Assembly: GCA_016792845.1 (NCBI GenBank)
Contig: JAEUKH010000028.1
Coordinates: forward strand, 558,001-622,000
DNA length: 64,000 nt
Source: Myxococcales bacterium
GTDB lineage: Bacteria; Myxococcota_A; Polyangia; Polyangiales; Ga0077539
Reading direction: 5' to 3'
The notes beneath the pieces were generated by a model. It made no database searches, was not told the DNA's origin, and worked only from the letters and a program-made list of their open reading frames with translations. This document shows positions 32,553 to 40,556 of this stretch, piece after piece. Made by a program: the position numbers and the translations under genes. Position 1 is the stretch's first letter. Every line of letters starts with the position of its first letter.

Positions 32553-33869
32553 ATGATGAGAAGCGTAGCGCGGGCCCTCGGCGTAGCGGCCCTGATACCC
32601 TTTGGGATGGTGGCCTCGCCCTCGGGGGCGTGGGCCAACGGGCGCTTCCCGCAGGCGCAGACGGTGGTGCTCGGGCCCGGCGCCCGCGACGACCTGGTGG
32701 TGCTGCGGGCGACCTTCGGGCTGGCCGCGAGCGACGACGGCGGGCGGCGGTTTCGCTTTCTGTGCGAAGACTTCTTTGAGTACCCTGACGGGTACGACCC
32801 GCCGATCTGGGTCGGCCGCGACGGCACGCTCCTGGTGGGCCTCGGCGACGGGCTCGTGGCCACCCGCGATTGGTGCACCCGCAGCGTTCGCGCCGAGCTC
32901 ACGGGCTACGAGGTGAGCGACCTCGCGGGTGACGCCCGCGGCGCCGTGCTGGTGGCCTCGCTGGTCTCGCACGACGCGCGCCCGGTCTCGCGGGTGGCCC
33001 GGAGCGACGACGGCGGGGCGACGTGGCACGTCCCGTCAGAGGGCCTCGCGGGGCAGCGCATCACGACCGTCGAGCTCGCGCCCTCGAACCCGCTGCGGGT
33101 GTATGCGAGCGCGGTGGCCGAGCCCGACGGTCAGCCGGGCTTGTTTCGCAGCGACGACGGCGGTGTGACGCTCCGTCGCACCCTGTGGTCGGCCGACAAC
33201 ACCGTGGGCGTCTTCGTCTCAGCGGTCGACCCCGCGCGGCCCGAGCGGGTGTACCTCCGGGCCCTCACCGCGCACGGCGAGAGCGTGCTCTACGAGAGCG
33301 ACGACGGCGGCGACACCGCGCGCGAGCGGCTCCGCACCGCAGGGCCCATGCGCGGCTTCGCCCTCTCAGACGACGGCCGGAGCCTCTTTGTCGGCACCCC
33401 CGACCCGCGCGAGGGCTTGCAGCGCAGCCTCGACGGCGGGCCTTTTCAGCGCGTCTCCGAGCGCCCGGTGGAGTGCCTCCGCTTTCACGCCGGCGCGCTT
33501 TGGGTCTGCCAGAGCTTCACGCCCGGCGCGGTGATGCTCGCGCGCTCCGTCGACGGCGGCGAACACTTCGAAGACCGCCTCGGGTATGCCGACCTCGAAG
33601 CCCCGCCGCGCTGCGCCCCGGGGAGCATCATGCAGACCCTCTGTCCGATGCGATATTCGCAGGTTCAGCGTGTTCTCGGCGCGGGGCAGCGCGACGCGGG
33701 TGGGCCTGACGCGAGCCTCGACGCGGGGGTGTCACCCCCTCAGGCCCGGCCGAGCTGCGGGTGCTCGACGGTGGGGCATCGCAAAAATGGCGGGTGGGCC
33801 CTCGCGGCGATGCTGATGGTGGTGTTAGGGTGGCGGCGATGCGCGGGTGGCACTGGGCGGCGATGCTGA
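32553..33869 (+). CDS. Secreted BNR/sialidase-like repeat protein with MYXO-CTERM-type tail
   Basis: 438 residues. The signal peptide ends SGAWANG. Repeats of the Asp-box type (SDDGGATW, SDDGGVTL, SVDGGEHF) form a probable six- or seven-bladed propeller; no sialidase catalytic triad is evident. The C-terminus has CGCS, a hydrophobic stretch ALAAMLMVVLGW and RR, which fits the MYXO-CTERM sorting signal. It overlaps the start of the next gene by 31 bases and diverges from the NHL lipoprotein genes. ATG 32553 or 32556 are equivalent. Confidence 0.82.
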   Translation: MMRSVARALGVAALIPFGMVASPSGAWANGRFPQAQTVVLGPGARDDLVVLRATFGLAASDDGGRRFRFLCEDFFEYPDGYDPPIWVGRDGTLLVGLGDGLVATRDWCTRSVRAELTGYEVSDLAGDARGAVLVASLVSHDARPVSRVARSDDGGATWHVPSEGLAGQRITTVELAPSNPLRVYASAVAEPDGQPGLFRSDDGGVTLRRTLWSADNTVGVFVSAVDPARPERVYLRALTAHGESVLYESDDGGDTARERLRTAGPMRGFALSDDGRSLFVGTPDPREGLQRSLDGGPFQRVSERPVECLRFHAGALWVCQSFTPGAVMLARSVDGGEHFEDRLGYADLEAPPRCAPGSIMQTLCPMRYSQVQRVLGAGQRDAGGPDASLDAGVSPPQARPSCGCSTVGHRKNGGWALAAMLMVVLGWRRCAGGTGRRC

Positions 33870-34861
33870 TGGTGACGGGGTGCGGCCCCGTTGAAGCGGG
33901 CGTACTCGAAGAAAGCGACGCTTCGGAGGATGCTTGGGCCGACGAGGTCGGGCCCCGCGAGACCGGCGTCGACGCTGCGGGCGATGGGGGCGACGCGGGC
34001 CGTGACGTGCTGGCCCTCGACGTGCGCGATGCTGCGAGCGATGCGGGGCGCGACGTGGCGGCCCTCGACGTGCGCGATGCGGGCCGTGATGTGCTGGCCC
34101 TCGACGTGCGCGACGCTGCGAGCGACGCGGGGCGTGACGTGCCGGCCCTCGACGTGCGCGATGCTGCGAGCGATGCGGGGCGTGACGTGCTGGCCCTCGA
34201 CGTGCCGCGGGTCGGCGGATGCCCGGTCGAGATGGTGCGGGTCGGCGCGGCCTGCGTCGATCGCTGGGAGGCCTCGCTGGAGCTGCTCGACATCGACGCG
34301 GGGGTCTCGACCTGGTCGCCGTACCACAACCCCGGTACGCGGCGGGTTCGGGCCGTGTCGCGGCCCGGCGTTCAGCCCCAAGGGTACATCTCGGGCACGC
34401 AGGCGGCGGCGGCCTGCGGGCTCGCGGGCAAGCGGCTCTGCGCGCTCAGCGAGTGGGTGGCGGCGTGCCGCGGGCCGTCGAACACGGTCTACCCCTACGG
34501 CAACAGCTACGTGCGACGGCGCTGCAATGAAGGGCGAACGCCGCACCCGGTGATTCAGTTCTTCGGCACCTCGATGGGGGTGTTCACGTCGACCAACATG
34601 AACAACCCCGGCATCAACATGCAGGCCGACACGGTTGCGAACACGGGCCAATTTGCCGAGTGCGTGACGGGGTACGGCAACTTTGACATGGTCGGCAACC
34701 TCCACGAATGGATCGCTGACCCGAACGGCACCTTCAAGGGTGGCTTCTACGTCGACGCCGAGATCAACGGCCGAGGATGCCTCTACACCACCACCGCCCA
34801 TGCCTTTGAGTACCGAGACTATTCGACGGGCTTTCGATGCTGCGCTGCCCCCACGCCCTGA
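33839..34861 (+). CDS. Lipoprotein with RDVxALDV repeats and a formylglycine-generating-enzyme-like (SUMF1) domain
   Basis: 340 residues. The short signal ends MLMVTGC. Residues 45-122 are a tandem repeat linker of RDVLALDVRDAASDA units. The C-terminal domain (residues 125-340) starts CPVEMVRVGAACVDRWEAS and ends MVGNLHEWIADPNGTF and DYSTGFRCC, hallmarks of the FGE-sulfatase/C-type-lectin-like fold. The two cysteines of the enzymatic site are not clearly placed, so a binding role rather than oxidase activity is more likely. It begins within the end of the preceding gene and overlaps the next by 62 bases. Confidence 0.83.
   Translation: MRGWHWAAMLMVTGCGPVEAGVLEESDASEDAWADEVGPRETGVDAAGDGGDAGRDVLALDVRDAASDAGRDVAALDVRDAGRDVLALDVRDAASDAGRDVPALDVRDAASDAGRDVLALDVPRVGGCPVEMVRVGAACVDRWEASLELLDIDAGVSTWSPYHNPGTRRVRAVSRPGVQPQGYISGTQAAAACGLAGKRLCALSEWVAACRGPSNTVYPYGNSYVRRRCNEGRTPHPVIQFFGTSMGVFTSTNMNNPGINMQADTVANTGQFAECVTGYGNFDMVGNLHEWIADPNGTFKGGFYVDAEINGRGCLYTTTAHAFEYRDYSTGFRCCAAPTP
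33994..34206 (+). repeat. 48-bp in-frame tandem repeat encoding RDVxALDVRDAASDAG
   Basis: About five units of 48 bases (one shortened) encode the linker of the SUMF1-like lipoprotein. Near-identity between units at DNA level suggests recent expansion by slippage or unequal recombination, changing spacer length while preserving frame. Confidence 0.85.
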
Positions 34862-36503
34862 GCCCCGGGGCGGCCTCGCCGCGGCCCTCATCGCCGCCTC
34901 GCTCTGCCTCGGGGCCTGCGAGCCCGCGAAGGTCGCGCCCCCGCCGCGCGTCGAGACCGTCGACGCGGGCCCGGTGTGCGAAGCGCCGCCGCCCTGCGCC
35001 CGGGCCCCGATCGAGGCCGCCGACCTCTCGGCCGACGAAGACTATCGCCGCATCATGGCGCTGTCGCAGGCCGACCCGGCGAGCATCGACGTGGCCGAGG
35101 TCAGCCTCCGCGTCTCGCACGCCGCTGACCCGCGCGTCGACGTGGCCGCGACCCTCGCGCGGCTCGACGCCATGGCCGACGCGCTGCGACGGAGCCTGCC
35201 TCGGAGCTGCGACCCGCGATGCCGCACACGGCGGCTCATCGCCGAGATGTTCGGCCCCTGGCGCTTCGAGGCCGAGAGCGACCCCGACGGGCTCTACGCC
35301 GACCCCGACCGCGACCTGATCGACCGAGTGATCGAGAGCCGGAGAGGGTACTGCGAGGGGCTGTCGGTGCTCTTCCTCGCGCTGGGGCGGAGGCTCGACA
35401 TTCCGCTCGCGGGGGTGCTCGCGCGGCAGCACATGTACGTTCGGTATGTCGGCCCCGGGGCGCCCTTTGACATCGACCTCACCCTCGAAGGCCGCCCCCC
35501 CGAGCCAGAGCCGTCGACCGGCACATGCCGTGCTCAGCCGGGCACGTACGGGGTGCCGCGCAACGCGCGCGACATGGTGGGGGCCATCGTGTCGGTGGTG
35601 GGCATCCTCGAGACGCTCCCGGGGCAGGGGCGGTGGCTCGAAGCGGCCGCACGACTCGCACCCAACGACCCTGATTTACACAACAATCTCGGAGTCTTCG
35701 CCGAGGAGGCGGGGGCCTTTGACGAGGCCCTCGGGCACTACCGCGCTGCGGTGTCGATCGACCCTTGCGTGAGCTTCTACCGGGCCAACGTGGCCACCGC
35801 GCTGGTGAGCCTCGGCAGGCTCCGCGAGGCGCGCGAGACCCTCGACGCGCTCGACCACGCCCGGGCCTTCGGCAACGTCGACGACGACACCCTCTGGCCG
35901 CAGCTCGCTCGCGCGACGCTGCGCTTCGAAGAGGGCGACGACCGCGGGGCAGACCGCATCTTCGAGGCCCTGCGGGGCGTGCCAGACTACAGCCCGCGGG
36001 TCGACGAGGCCCTCGCGCGCTTCGAGCGGGGCCGCGGCCATCTCGACCTCGCACAGGGCTACCTCCTGGCGACCCTCGAGCGCGACCCGAGCCCCGCGGT
36101 GCGCCTCGCGCTCGCCGAGACGATGCTCGAAGCGGGGCGCCTCGAAGAGGCTCAGACCGCGCTCAGACAAGCGAGTCGCGACGGCGCCTCGGCCGACGCG
36201 GTGGCGCCCGTCGAGGCCGCCCTGGCCCTCCGCGCGGGGCACGCCGACGAGGCCGATCTGCGCGCGAGGCGCTGCGTCGAGGCGGGGCAGCGCCGCTGCG
36301 CCGAGGGGCTCGGGGTCATGGCCGAGGTGCGCGCCCTCCGCGGAGACGCCCGCTGCGCCGCGCGATACCTTGAGGCGTACAGCCGTTGTGTCGGGGCTCC
36401 GCGGGATCGGGCCGAGCGCGCGGCGATCGCGCGGCGGCGGCGCAGCGTCGAGGCCGCCCTGGCCCAACGCGTGCGCCCCGCGGACGCAGGCGTTCAGCAG
36501 TGA
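34800..36503 (+). CDS. Lipoprotein with transglutaminase-like domain and TPRs
   Basis: 567 residues from ATG 34800; the start is inferred. The lipobox is SLCLGAC after a 35-residue n-region, which is long, so a later start is possible. Residues 100-260 resemble SirB1/transglutaminase-like proteins: RRGYCEGLSVLFLALGRRL carries the nucleophilic Cys, RQHMYVRY the His and FDIDLT the Asp. Residues 280-560 are TPR-like (LHNNLGVFAEEAGAFDEALGHYRAAV). It overlaps the previous lipoprotein gene by 62 bases and likely forms an operon with it. The predicted activity is cysteine protease-like or amide exchange; the substrate is unknown. Confidence 0.78.
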   Translation: MPLSTETIRRAFDAALPPRPEPRGGLAAALIAASLCLGACEPAKVAPPPRVETVDAGPVCEAPPPCARAPIEAADLSADEDYRRIMALSQADPASIDVAEVSLRVSHAADPRVDVAATLARLDAMADALRRSLPRSCDPRCRTRRLIAEMFGPWRFEAESDPDGLYADPDRDLIDRVIESRRGYCEGLSVLFLALGRRLDIPLAGVLARQHMYVRYVGPGAPFDIDLTLEGRPPEPEPSTGTCRAQPGTYGVPRNARDMVGAIVSVVGILETLPGQGRWLEAAARLAPNDPDLHNNLGVFAEEAGAFDEALGHYRAAVSIDPCVSFYRANVATALVSLGRLREARETLDALDHARAFGNVDDDTLWPQLARATLRFEEGDDRGADRIFEALRGVPDYSPRVDEALARFERGRGHLDLAQGYLLATLERDPSPAVRLALAETMLEAGRLEEAQTALRQASRDGASADAVAPVEAALALRAGHADEADLRARRCVEAGQRRCAEGLGVMAEVRALRGDARCAARYLEAYSRCVGAPRDRAERAAIARRRRSVEAALAQRVRPADAGVQQ

Positions 36504-36569
36504 GACGTCGCCGGCGACAGAGGCCGCGCGGCGACGTCGCGGCGGCGCTTCGCGGCGGGCGCGAGTGGG

Positions 36570-36575
36570 TATAAG
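36570..36575 (+). promoter_or_regulatory. Possible -10 element (TATAAG) for the aldehyde dehydrogenase gene
   Basis: TATAAG stands out in a GC-rich 83-base gap and ends 11 bases before the ATG. If used, transcription would begin a few bases before the start codon, giving a nearly leaderless mRNA. No Shine-Dalgarno sequence precedes the ATG, which supports this. The -35 region is weak. Confidence 0.35.
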
Positions 36576-36586
36576 GTCGCCGCCCT

Positions 36587-38161
36587 ATGGAGACCCTCAG
36601 GAGCTACCTCGAAGGCCGCTGGATCGACGCCCACGGCACCGCTGAAACCCTTGTCAATCCGGCGACTGAGGAGACGCTCTGTGAGGCGCCGCAAGAGGGC
36701 CTCGACCTCGACCGGGCCGCCGCGCATGCGCGCGCGGTGGGTGGCGCGAGGCTCCGCGCGATGACCTTCGCCGAGCGGGCCGCGATGCTGAAGGCGCTCT
36801 CGCAGGCGATCTACGCGCGGCGCGACCACCTCCTCGACCTCGCGATGCTGAACGGCGGCAACACCCGCAGCGACGCGAAGTTTGACGTCGACGGCGCCTC
36901 GGGCACGCTGATGGCGTACGCCGAGTTGGGGGCGAGCCTCGGTGAGTCGCGCTTCCTGGTCGACGGCGACGCGGTGTCGCTCGGGCGCTCGTCACGGGTG
37001 GCGGGGCAGCATCTCCTCGTGCCGCGCGAGGGCGTCGCGTACCACCTCAACGCCTTCAACTTTCCCGCTTGGGGCATCGCCGAGAAGGCGGCGGTGGCGC
37101 TCCTCGCGGGGGTACCGGTGATCGCGCGCCCGAACCCGGTGACGGCGCTGGTGACCTATGAGGTGATGAAGGCCTTCGTCGACTCGGGGGCGCTCCCCGA
37201 GGGGGCGCTCGGGCTCGTCACCGGGCATCACGGCGACCTCGTCGACCGCCTCGGGCCGCAAGACGTGTTGGCCTTCACGGGCAGCTCGCACACCGCGGCG
37301 CTCCTCAGGGCGCGGCCCAACCTCGCGGCCCACGCGGTGCACACAAACTTCGAGGCCGACTCGCTCAACGCCGCGGTGCTCGGCGCCGACGTCGAACGCG
37401 GCTCAGACCTCTGGCAGCTCTTTCTGAGCGACGTCGTGCGCGACATGACGCAGAAGACCGGTCAAAAGTGCACGGCGATTCGGCGGGTGTTCGTGCCCGA
37501 GACGCTCGTCGATGCGGTCGAAGAAGACCTCATCGAGCGCCTCTCGACGGTGAAGGTGGGCAACCCCAACGCCGACGGCGTGACCATGGGCCCGGTGGCC
37601 ACCCTGGCGCAGTTGAAGAGCGTGCGGGCCGGCATCGACGCGCTCGTGGCCGCGGGGGCGCGCTGCGCGCTCGGCGGGTCGGCGCCGGTGCAGGGCCTCG
37701 GCGCGCCCGAGGGGCGGGGCTTCTTCGTGGCGCCGACGGTGCTTCGGGTCGACGACCCGGGCGCGGTCTCGCTGGTTCACGCCCGCGAGGTCTTCGGCCC
37801 GGTGGCGACGCTCATCGGGTACGACGGCAGCGCGGGGGCCGCGGCCGCGGCGGTGCGGCTCGGGCAGGGCGGCCTCGTGACGACGCTCTACAGCGACGAC
37901 AAGCGCTTTCTCACCGAGGCGACCCTGGGCGTGGCCGCCTGGCACGGGCGCGTCTGCGTCGCGTCGAGCAAGGTCGTCGGCGCGTGGATGGGCCCAGGCG
38001 TGGCGCTCCCGCAGCTCTTGCACGGCGGCCCGGGGCGCGCGGGCGGGGGTGAAGAGCTCGGCGGCCTCCGCGGGCTCGGGCTCTACCTGCAGCGCGTGGC
38101 GGTGCAGGGCTTCGGGCCCTGGGTCGAGCAACTTTCGGCGGGCGGCAAGCGAGCGGGTTGA
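36587..38161 (+). CDS. PaaZ/BoxD-like aldehyde dehydrogenase
   Basis: 524 residues. N-terminus METLRSYLEGRWIDAHG and the segment MTFAERAAMLKALSQAIYAR are close to the aldehyde dehydrogenase part of PaaZ and to BoxD (3,4-dehydroadipyl-CoA semialdehyde dehydrogenase). The nucleophilic Cys lies in KTGQKCTAIRRVFVP and the NAD-binding region in YHLNAFNFPAWG. The hydratase domain of PaaZ is absent. Neither paa nor box genes are nearby, so the substrate within aromatic CoA-thioester degradation is inferred only. Confidence 0.88.
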   Translation: METLRSYLEGRWIDAHGTAETLVNPATEETLCEAPQEGLDLDRAAAHARAVGGARLRAMTFAERAAMLKALSQAIYARRDHLLDLAMLNGGNTRSDAKFDVDGASGTLMAYAELGASLGESRFLVDGDAVSLGRSSRVAGQHLLVPREGVAYHLNAFNFPAWGIAEKAAVALLAGVPVIARPNPVTALVTYEVMKAFVDSGALPEGALGLVTGHHGDLVDRLGPQDVLAFTGSSHTAALLRARPNLAAHAVHTNFEADSLNAAVLGADVERGSDLWQLFLSDVVRDMTQKTGQKCTAIRRVFVPETLVDAVEEDLIERLSTVKVGNPNADGVTMGPVATLAQLKSVRAGIDALVAAGARCALGGSAPVQGLGAPEGRGFFVAPTVLRVDDPGAVSLVHAREVFGPVATLIGYDGSAGAAAAAVRLGQGGLVTTLYSDDKRFLTEATLGVAAWHGRVCVASSKVVGAWMGPGVALPQLLHGGPGRAGGGEELGGLRGLGLYLQRVAVQGFGPWVEQLSAGGKRAG

Positions 38162-38319
38162 TTCACGGGGCCGAGGGGCACTATGGTCGGCCCCCGACGC
38201 GGGCGCGGCCGACCGGCGCGCGACGTGACCGGCGGCGCGCCACCGCCGAGCGGCAGACCTTTGATGCAAAACGGGCGAGGCGCTCTGTGCCTCGCGCCCC
38301 TACCGTGAGAGACGACCCC

Positions 38320-38484
38320 ATGGCCGAGCACAGCACCGACACCACCGAAGAGACCCCTGAATTCAAGCTCATGCGCGAGTACGACAAGAACTCGTCGGGG
38401 CAGAAGTTCGTCACCATGCTGGTGGTGACCCTCGCCATCGCGCTCACGGTGATCTACGGCCTCGCCTCACTCGGCGAAGGCTGA
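38320..38484 (+). CDS. Small single-pass membrane protein
   Basis: 54 residues: an acidic, soluble N-terminus (MAEHSTDTTEETPEFKLM) and one hydrophobic helix, FVTMLVVTLAIALTVIYGLA. I do not recognise the family. Codon use matches neighbours, and the frame is clean. It follows the aldehyde dehydrogenase gene by 158 bases and its stop overlaps the convergent gene by 18 bases. Confidence 0.65.
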   Translation: MAEHSTDTTEETPEFKLMREYDKNSSGQKFVTMLVVTLAIALTVIYGLASLGEG

Positions 38485-39120
38485 CCGACCCCGCCGTCGG
38501 CCCTGCCAGAGCGCGCAGAGGCCCCAAAGCGCCCACCCCCAGCCACCAACACCCCCGCCAAGGCCCCCAGGCGCCACGCTACAGCCCGAAGGTCGCCCTG
38601 ATGGGGGTGCGGGCGTTGCGAGCCCGATCGAGGCGTCTGTTGGGCCCGTCGCGCGGCGCGCCCGTCTCAGCACGAGCCGCCCGGTGTCATCGCAGTCGTG
38701 CGAGGCGAAGACGCCTTCGAGGGTGCCCTGCGGGGTGAGCGTGAGGCTGTACTGATCGGCCATGCAGAGCCGCCAGCCGACCGCGGGGTGGGCTTCGAGC
38801 ATGGCGGTGTCGCGGAGCTCGAAGCGCGCGCGGGCGGCGTCCCACCGGCCGCCGAGGCTGCGGCGATCCCATCCGGCTTCGGGGCTTGACCAGTGAAAGA
38901 CCCCCGTGACCACGGTGCCTTCGGTGCAGAGCTGGAGCGTCGCCTCGCCGCGGGGGTCATTGCCCGCGACGGTGCCCTGCCAGAGCTCGCACCCGAGGGC
39001 CGCCGAGAGGGGCGCGGGGTGTCGCGGGTCGCGCTCTCGCACGACGCCTTGGGCGCCCGCGGCGAGGGGTAGAACGCTGAGCGCGAGCAAGGCCCGACGC
39101 AGCACGCGAGGCTTCGGCAC
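38467..39120 (-). CDS. Secreted protein with MYXO-CTERM-like C-terminus
   Basis: 217 residues. The signal peptide ends LAAGAQG. A compact domain of about 130 residues with four cysteines follows (CELWQGTVAG, LQLCTEGTVVTGVFHW, RLCMADQYSLTLTPQG, HDCDD), containing repeated beta-strand-like blocks. The tail has SGCS, a Gly/Trp-rich hydrophobic stretch and GRRRGR, in the style of a MYXO-CTERM sorting signal. Start GTG 39120. No enzymatic motif is seen. Confidence 0.75.
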   Translation of the reverse strand: MPKPRVLRRALLALSVLPLAAGAQGVVRERDPRHPAPLSAALGCELWQGTVAGNDPRGEATLQLCTEGTVVTGVFHWSSPEAGWDRRSLGGRWDAARARFELRDTAMLEAHPAVGWRLCMADQYSLTLTPQGTLEGVFASHDCDDTGRLVLRRARRATGPTDASIGLATPAPPSGRPSGCSVAPGGLGGGVGGWGWALWGLCALWQGRRRGRSAFAE

Positions 39121-39163
39121 CCTCGAACGATGCCAGAGCCTCGCGCGCTCTGCCAGCGCGCCC

Positions 39164-40483
39164 TCAGGCCGGGCGACGCTCTTCGTGGAAGCGAACCCCG
39201 AGGGTCTCGAGCTCGGCGAGGATGGGGTTGTAGACCGCGGGCGAGACCGGCACCACCACGCCGCGCTCGGTGATGGTGTTGTCGAGGATGCGCAGCACCC
39301 CGATGGCGGCCGGGAGGCCCACCGTGCGGCTCATCGCAGTCTCGCCATTGGGCACCCCGAAGTCGACCAAGGCCGAGCGGAGGTACTCGCGGCGCCCGCC
39401 GTAGTCGGCCACAAACTCGTGCTGGAGCACGATCATGTCGCGCTCGCCGGGCTTGTACTGGAGCTTCTCGACCATCTGCGCGACCAGGGCGTCGAGGGCC
39501 GAGATGTTGGCCTCGGGCAAGGCCGCGGCGCTGAACATGCCGAGCCAGGTGAGCTTCTGGATGGGCGTCGAGCCCGGCGCGATGCCGACCTTGGCGGCCA
39601 CCGCGGCTTCGACGTCGGCGTCGGCCGAGACGCCTGCGAGTTGGGCCATGAGGCCGCGGTAGGTGGGGGTCGACCAGGCGCCCGGGGCGTCGTCGTAGAG
39701 CCCGAGGTCGCCCATGGCCTTCCAGGTTTCGCAGTGGGTGAGGTTGCGGAGGGTGCCGCGAAACATCGACGTGACCCCTTCGAGGTCGTAGGTCTTGATG
39801 TACGCGATGGAGTCGCGGTTGGGGTACCCCTCGAAGGAGCCCGCGCCCTCGACGGTGACGATCTCGGGCTTGGCGAAGAGCGAGGGCCCGGGGATCTCGA
39901 CGAGGGCGCCGTCGCGGAGATATTTCGCAGCGTTTCGCGCCGCGAGCACGACGCCGCGGGGCGACCACGAGAACTTGTACCCGAAGGGGTTGTCGTTCGC
40001 CTCAGGCGCCGGCAGGCCGCCGCAGTACGACTTGAACGCCACCACGCGACCGCCCGCCGCGCGGATGCCGTGGATGACCTTCATCGCGCTCATGTGGTCG
40101 ATGCCCGGGTCGAGCCCGAGCTCGTTGAGGAAGGTGACCCCCGCCTCGCGGGCCTGCGCGTCGAGGGCTCGCATCGCGGGCGAGACGTACGAGGTCGTCA
40201 CCAGGTGCCGCTTGTGGACGAGGCACCGCTCGGCGATGGCGACGTGGTGCAGGTACGGCAACATCGACACGTTGACGTCGCTCTCGGCAACGAGCTTGTC
40301 GAGCGCGGCGGCGTCGCTGATGTCGAAGGCCACGGCGCGCCCGCGGGGGTGCCCGTTGAGGAGCGCCTCGGCGCGATCGACGCTGCGGGCGGCGACGGTG
40401 ACGGTGTGCTCAGACGACTCGAGGATGTGACGAACGACCGGACCAGCAACGAGTCCGGCGCCAAAGACGGTGACGTGGGCCAT
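39164..40483 (-). CDS. Saccharopine dehydrogenase (reductase) family protein
   Basis: 439 residues. The Rossmann start VTVFGAGLVAGPVVRHIL binds NAD(P). The conserved family sequence FLNELGLDPGIDHMSAM with YCGGLPAPEANDNPFGYKFSWSPRG matches saccharopine reductases of the LYS9 type. The reaction is likely glutamate-semialdehyde plus lysine-derived imine reduction or the reverse, as in lysine metabolism. ATG 40483 is chosen over the upstream GTG 40504. It is separate from the surrounding envelope genes in function. Confidence 0.88.
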   Translation of the reverse strand: MAHVTVFGAGLVAGPVVRHILESSEHTVTVAARSVDRAEALLNGHPRGRAVAFDISDAAALDKLVAESDVNVSMLPYLHHVAIAERCLVHKRHLVTTSYVSPAMRALDAQAREAGVTFLNELGLDPGIDHMSAMKVIHGIRAAGGRVVAFKSYCGGLPAPEANDNPFGYKFSWSPRGVVLAARNAAKYLRDGALVEIPGPSLFAKPEIVTVEGAGSFEGYPNRDSIAYIKTYDLEGVTSMFRGTLRNLTHCETWKAMGDLGLYDDAPGAWSTPTYRGLMAQLAGVSADADVEAAVAAKVGIAPGSTPIQKLTWLGMFSAAALPEANISALDALVAQMVEKLQYKPGERDMIVLQHEFVADYGGRREYLRSALVDFGVPNGETAMSRTVGLPAAIGVLRILDNTITERGVVVPVSPAVYNPILAELETLGVRFHEERRPA

Positions 40484-40556
40484 AGGTGCCCGCCCCACTA
40501 CCACACCCGGCGCGGCGCGGGGAGTTCGCGGGGCGCAACACCCGCCGAAGGGTCGC

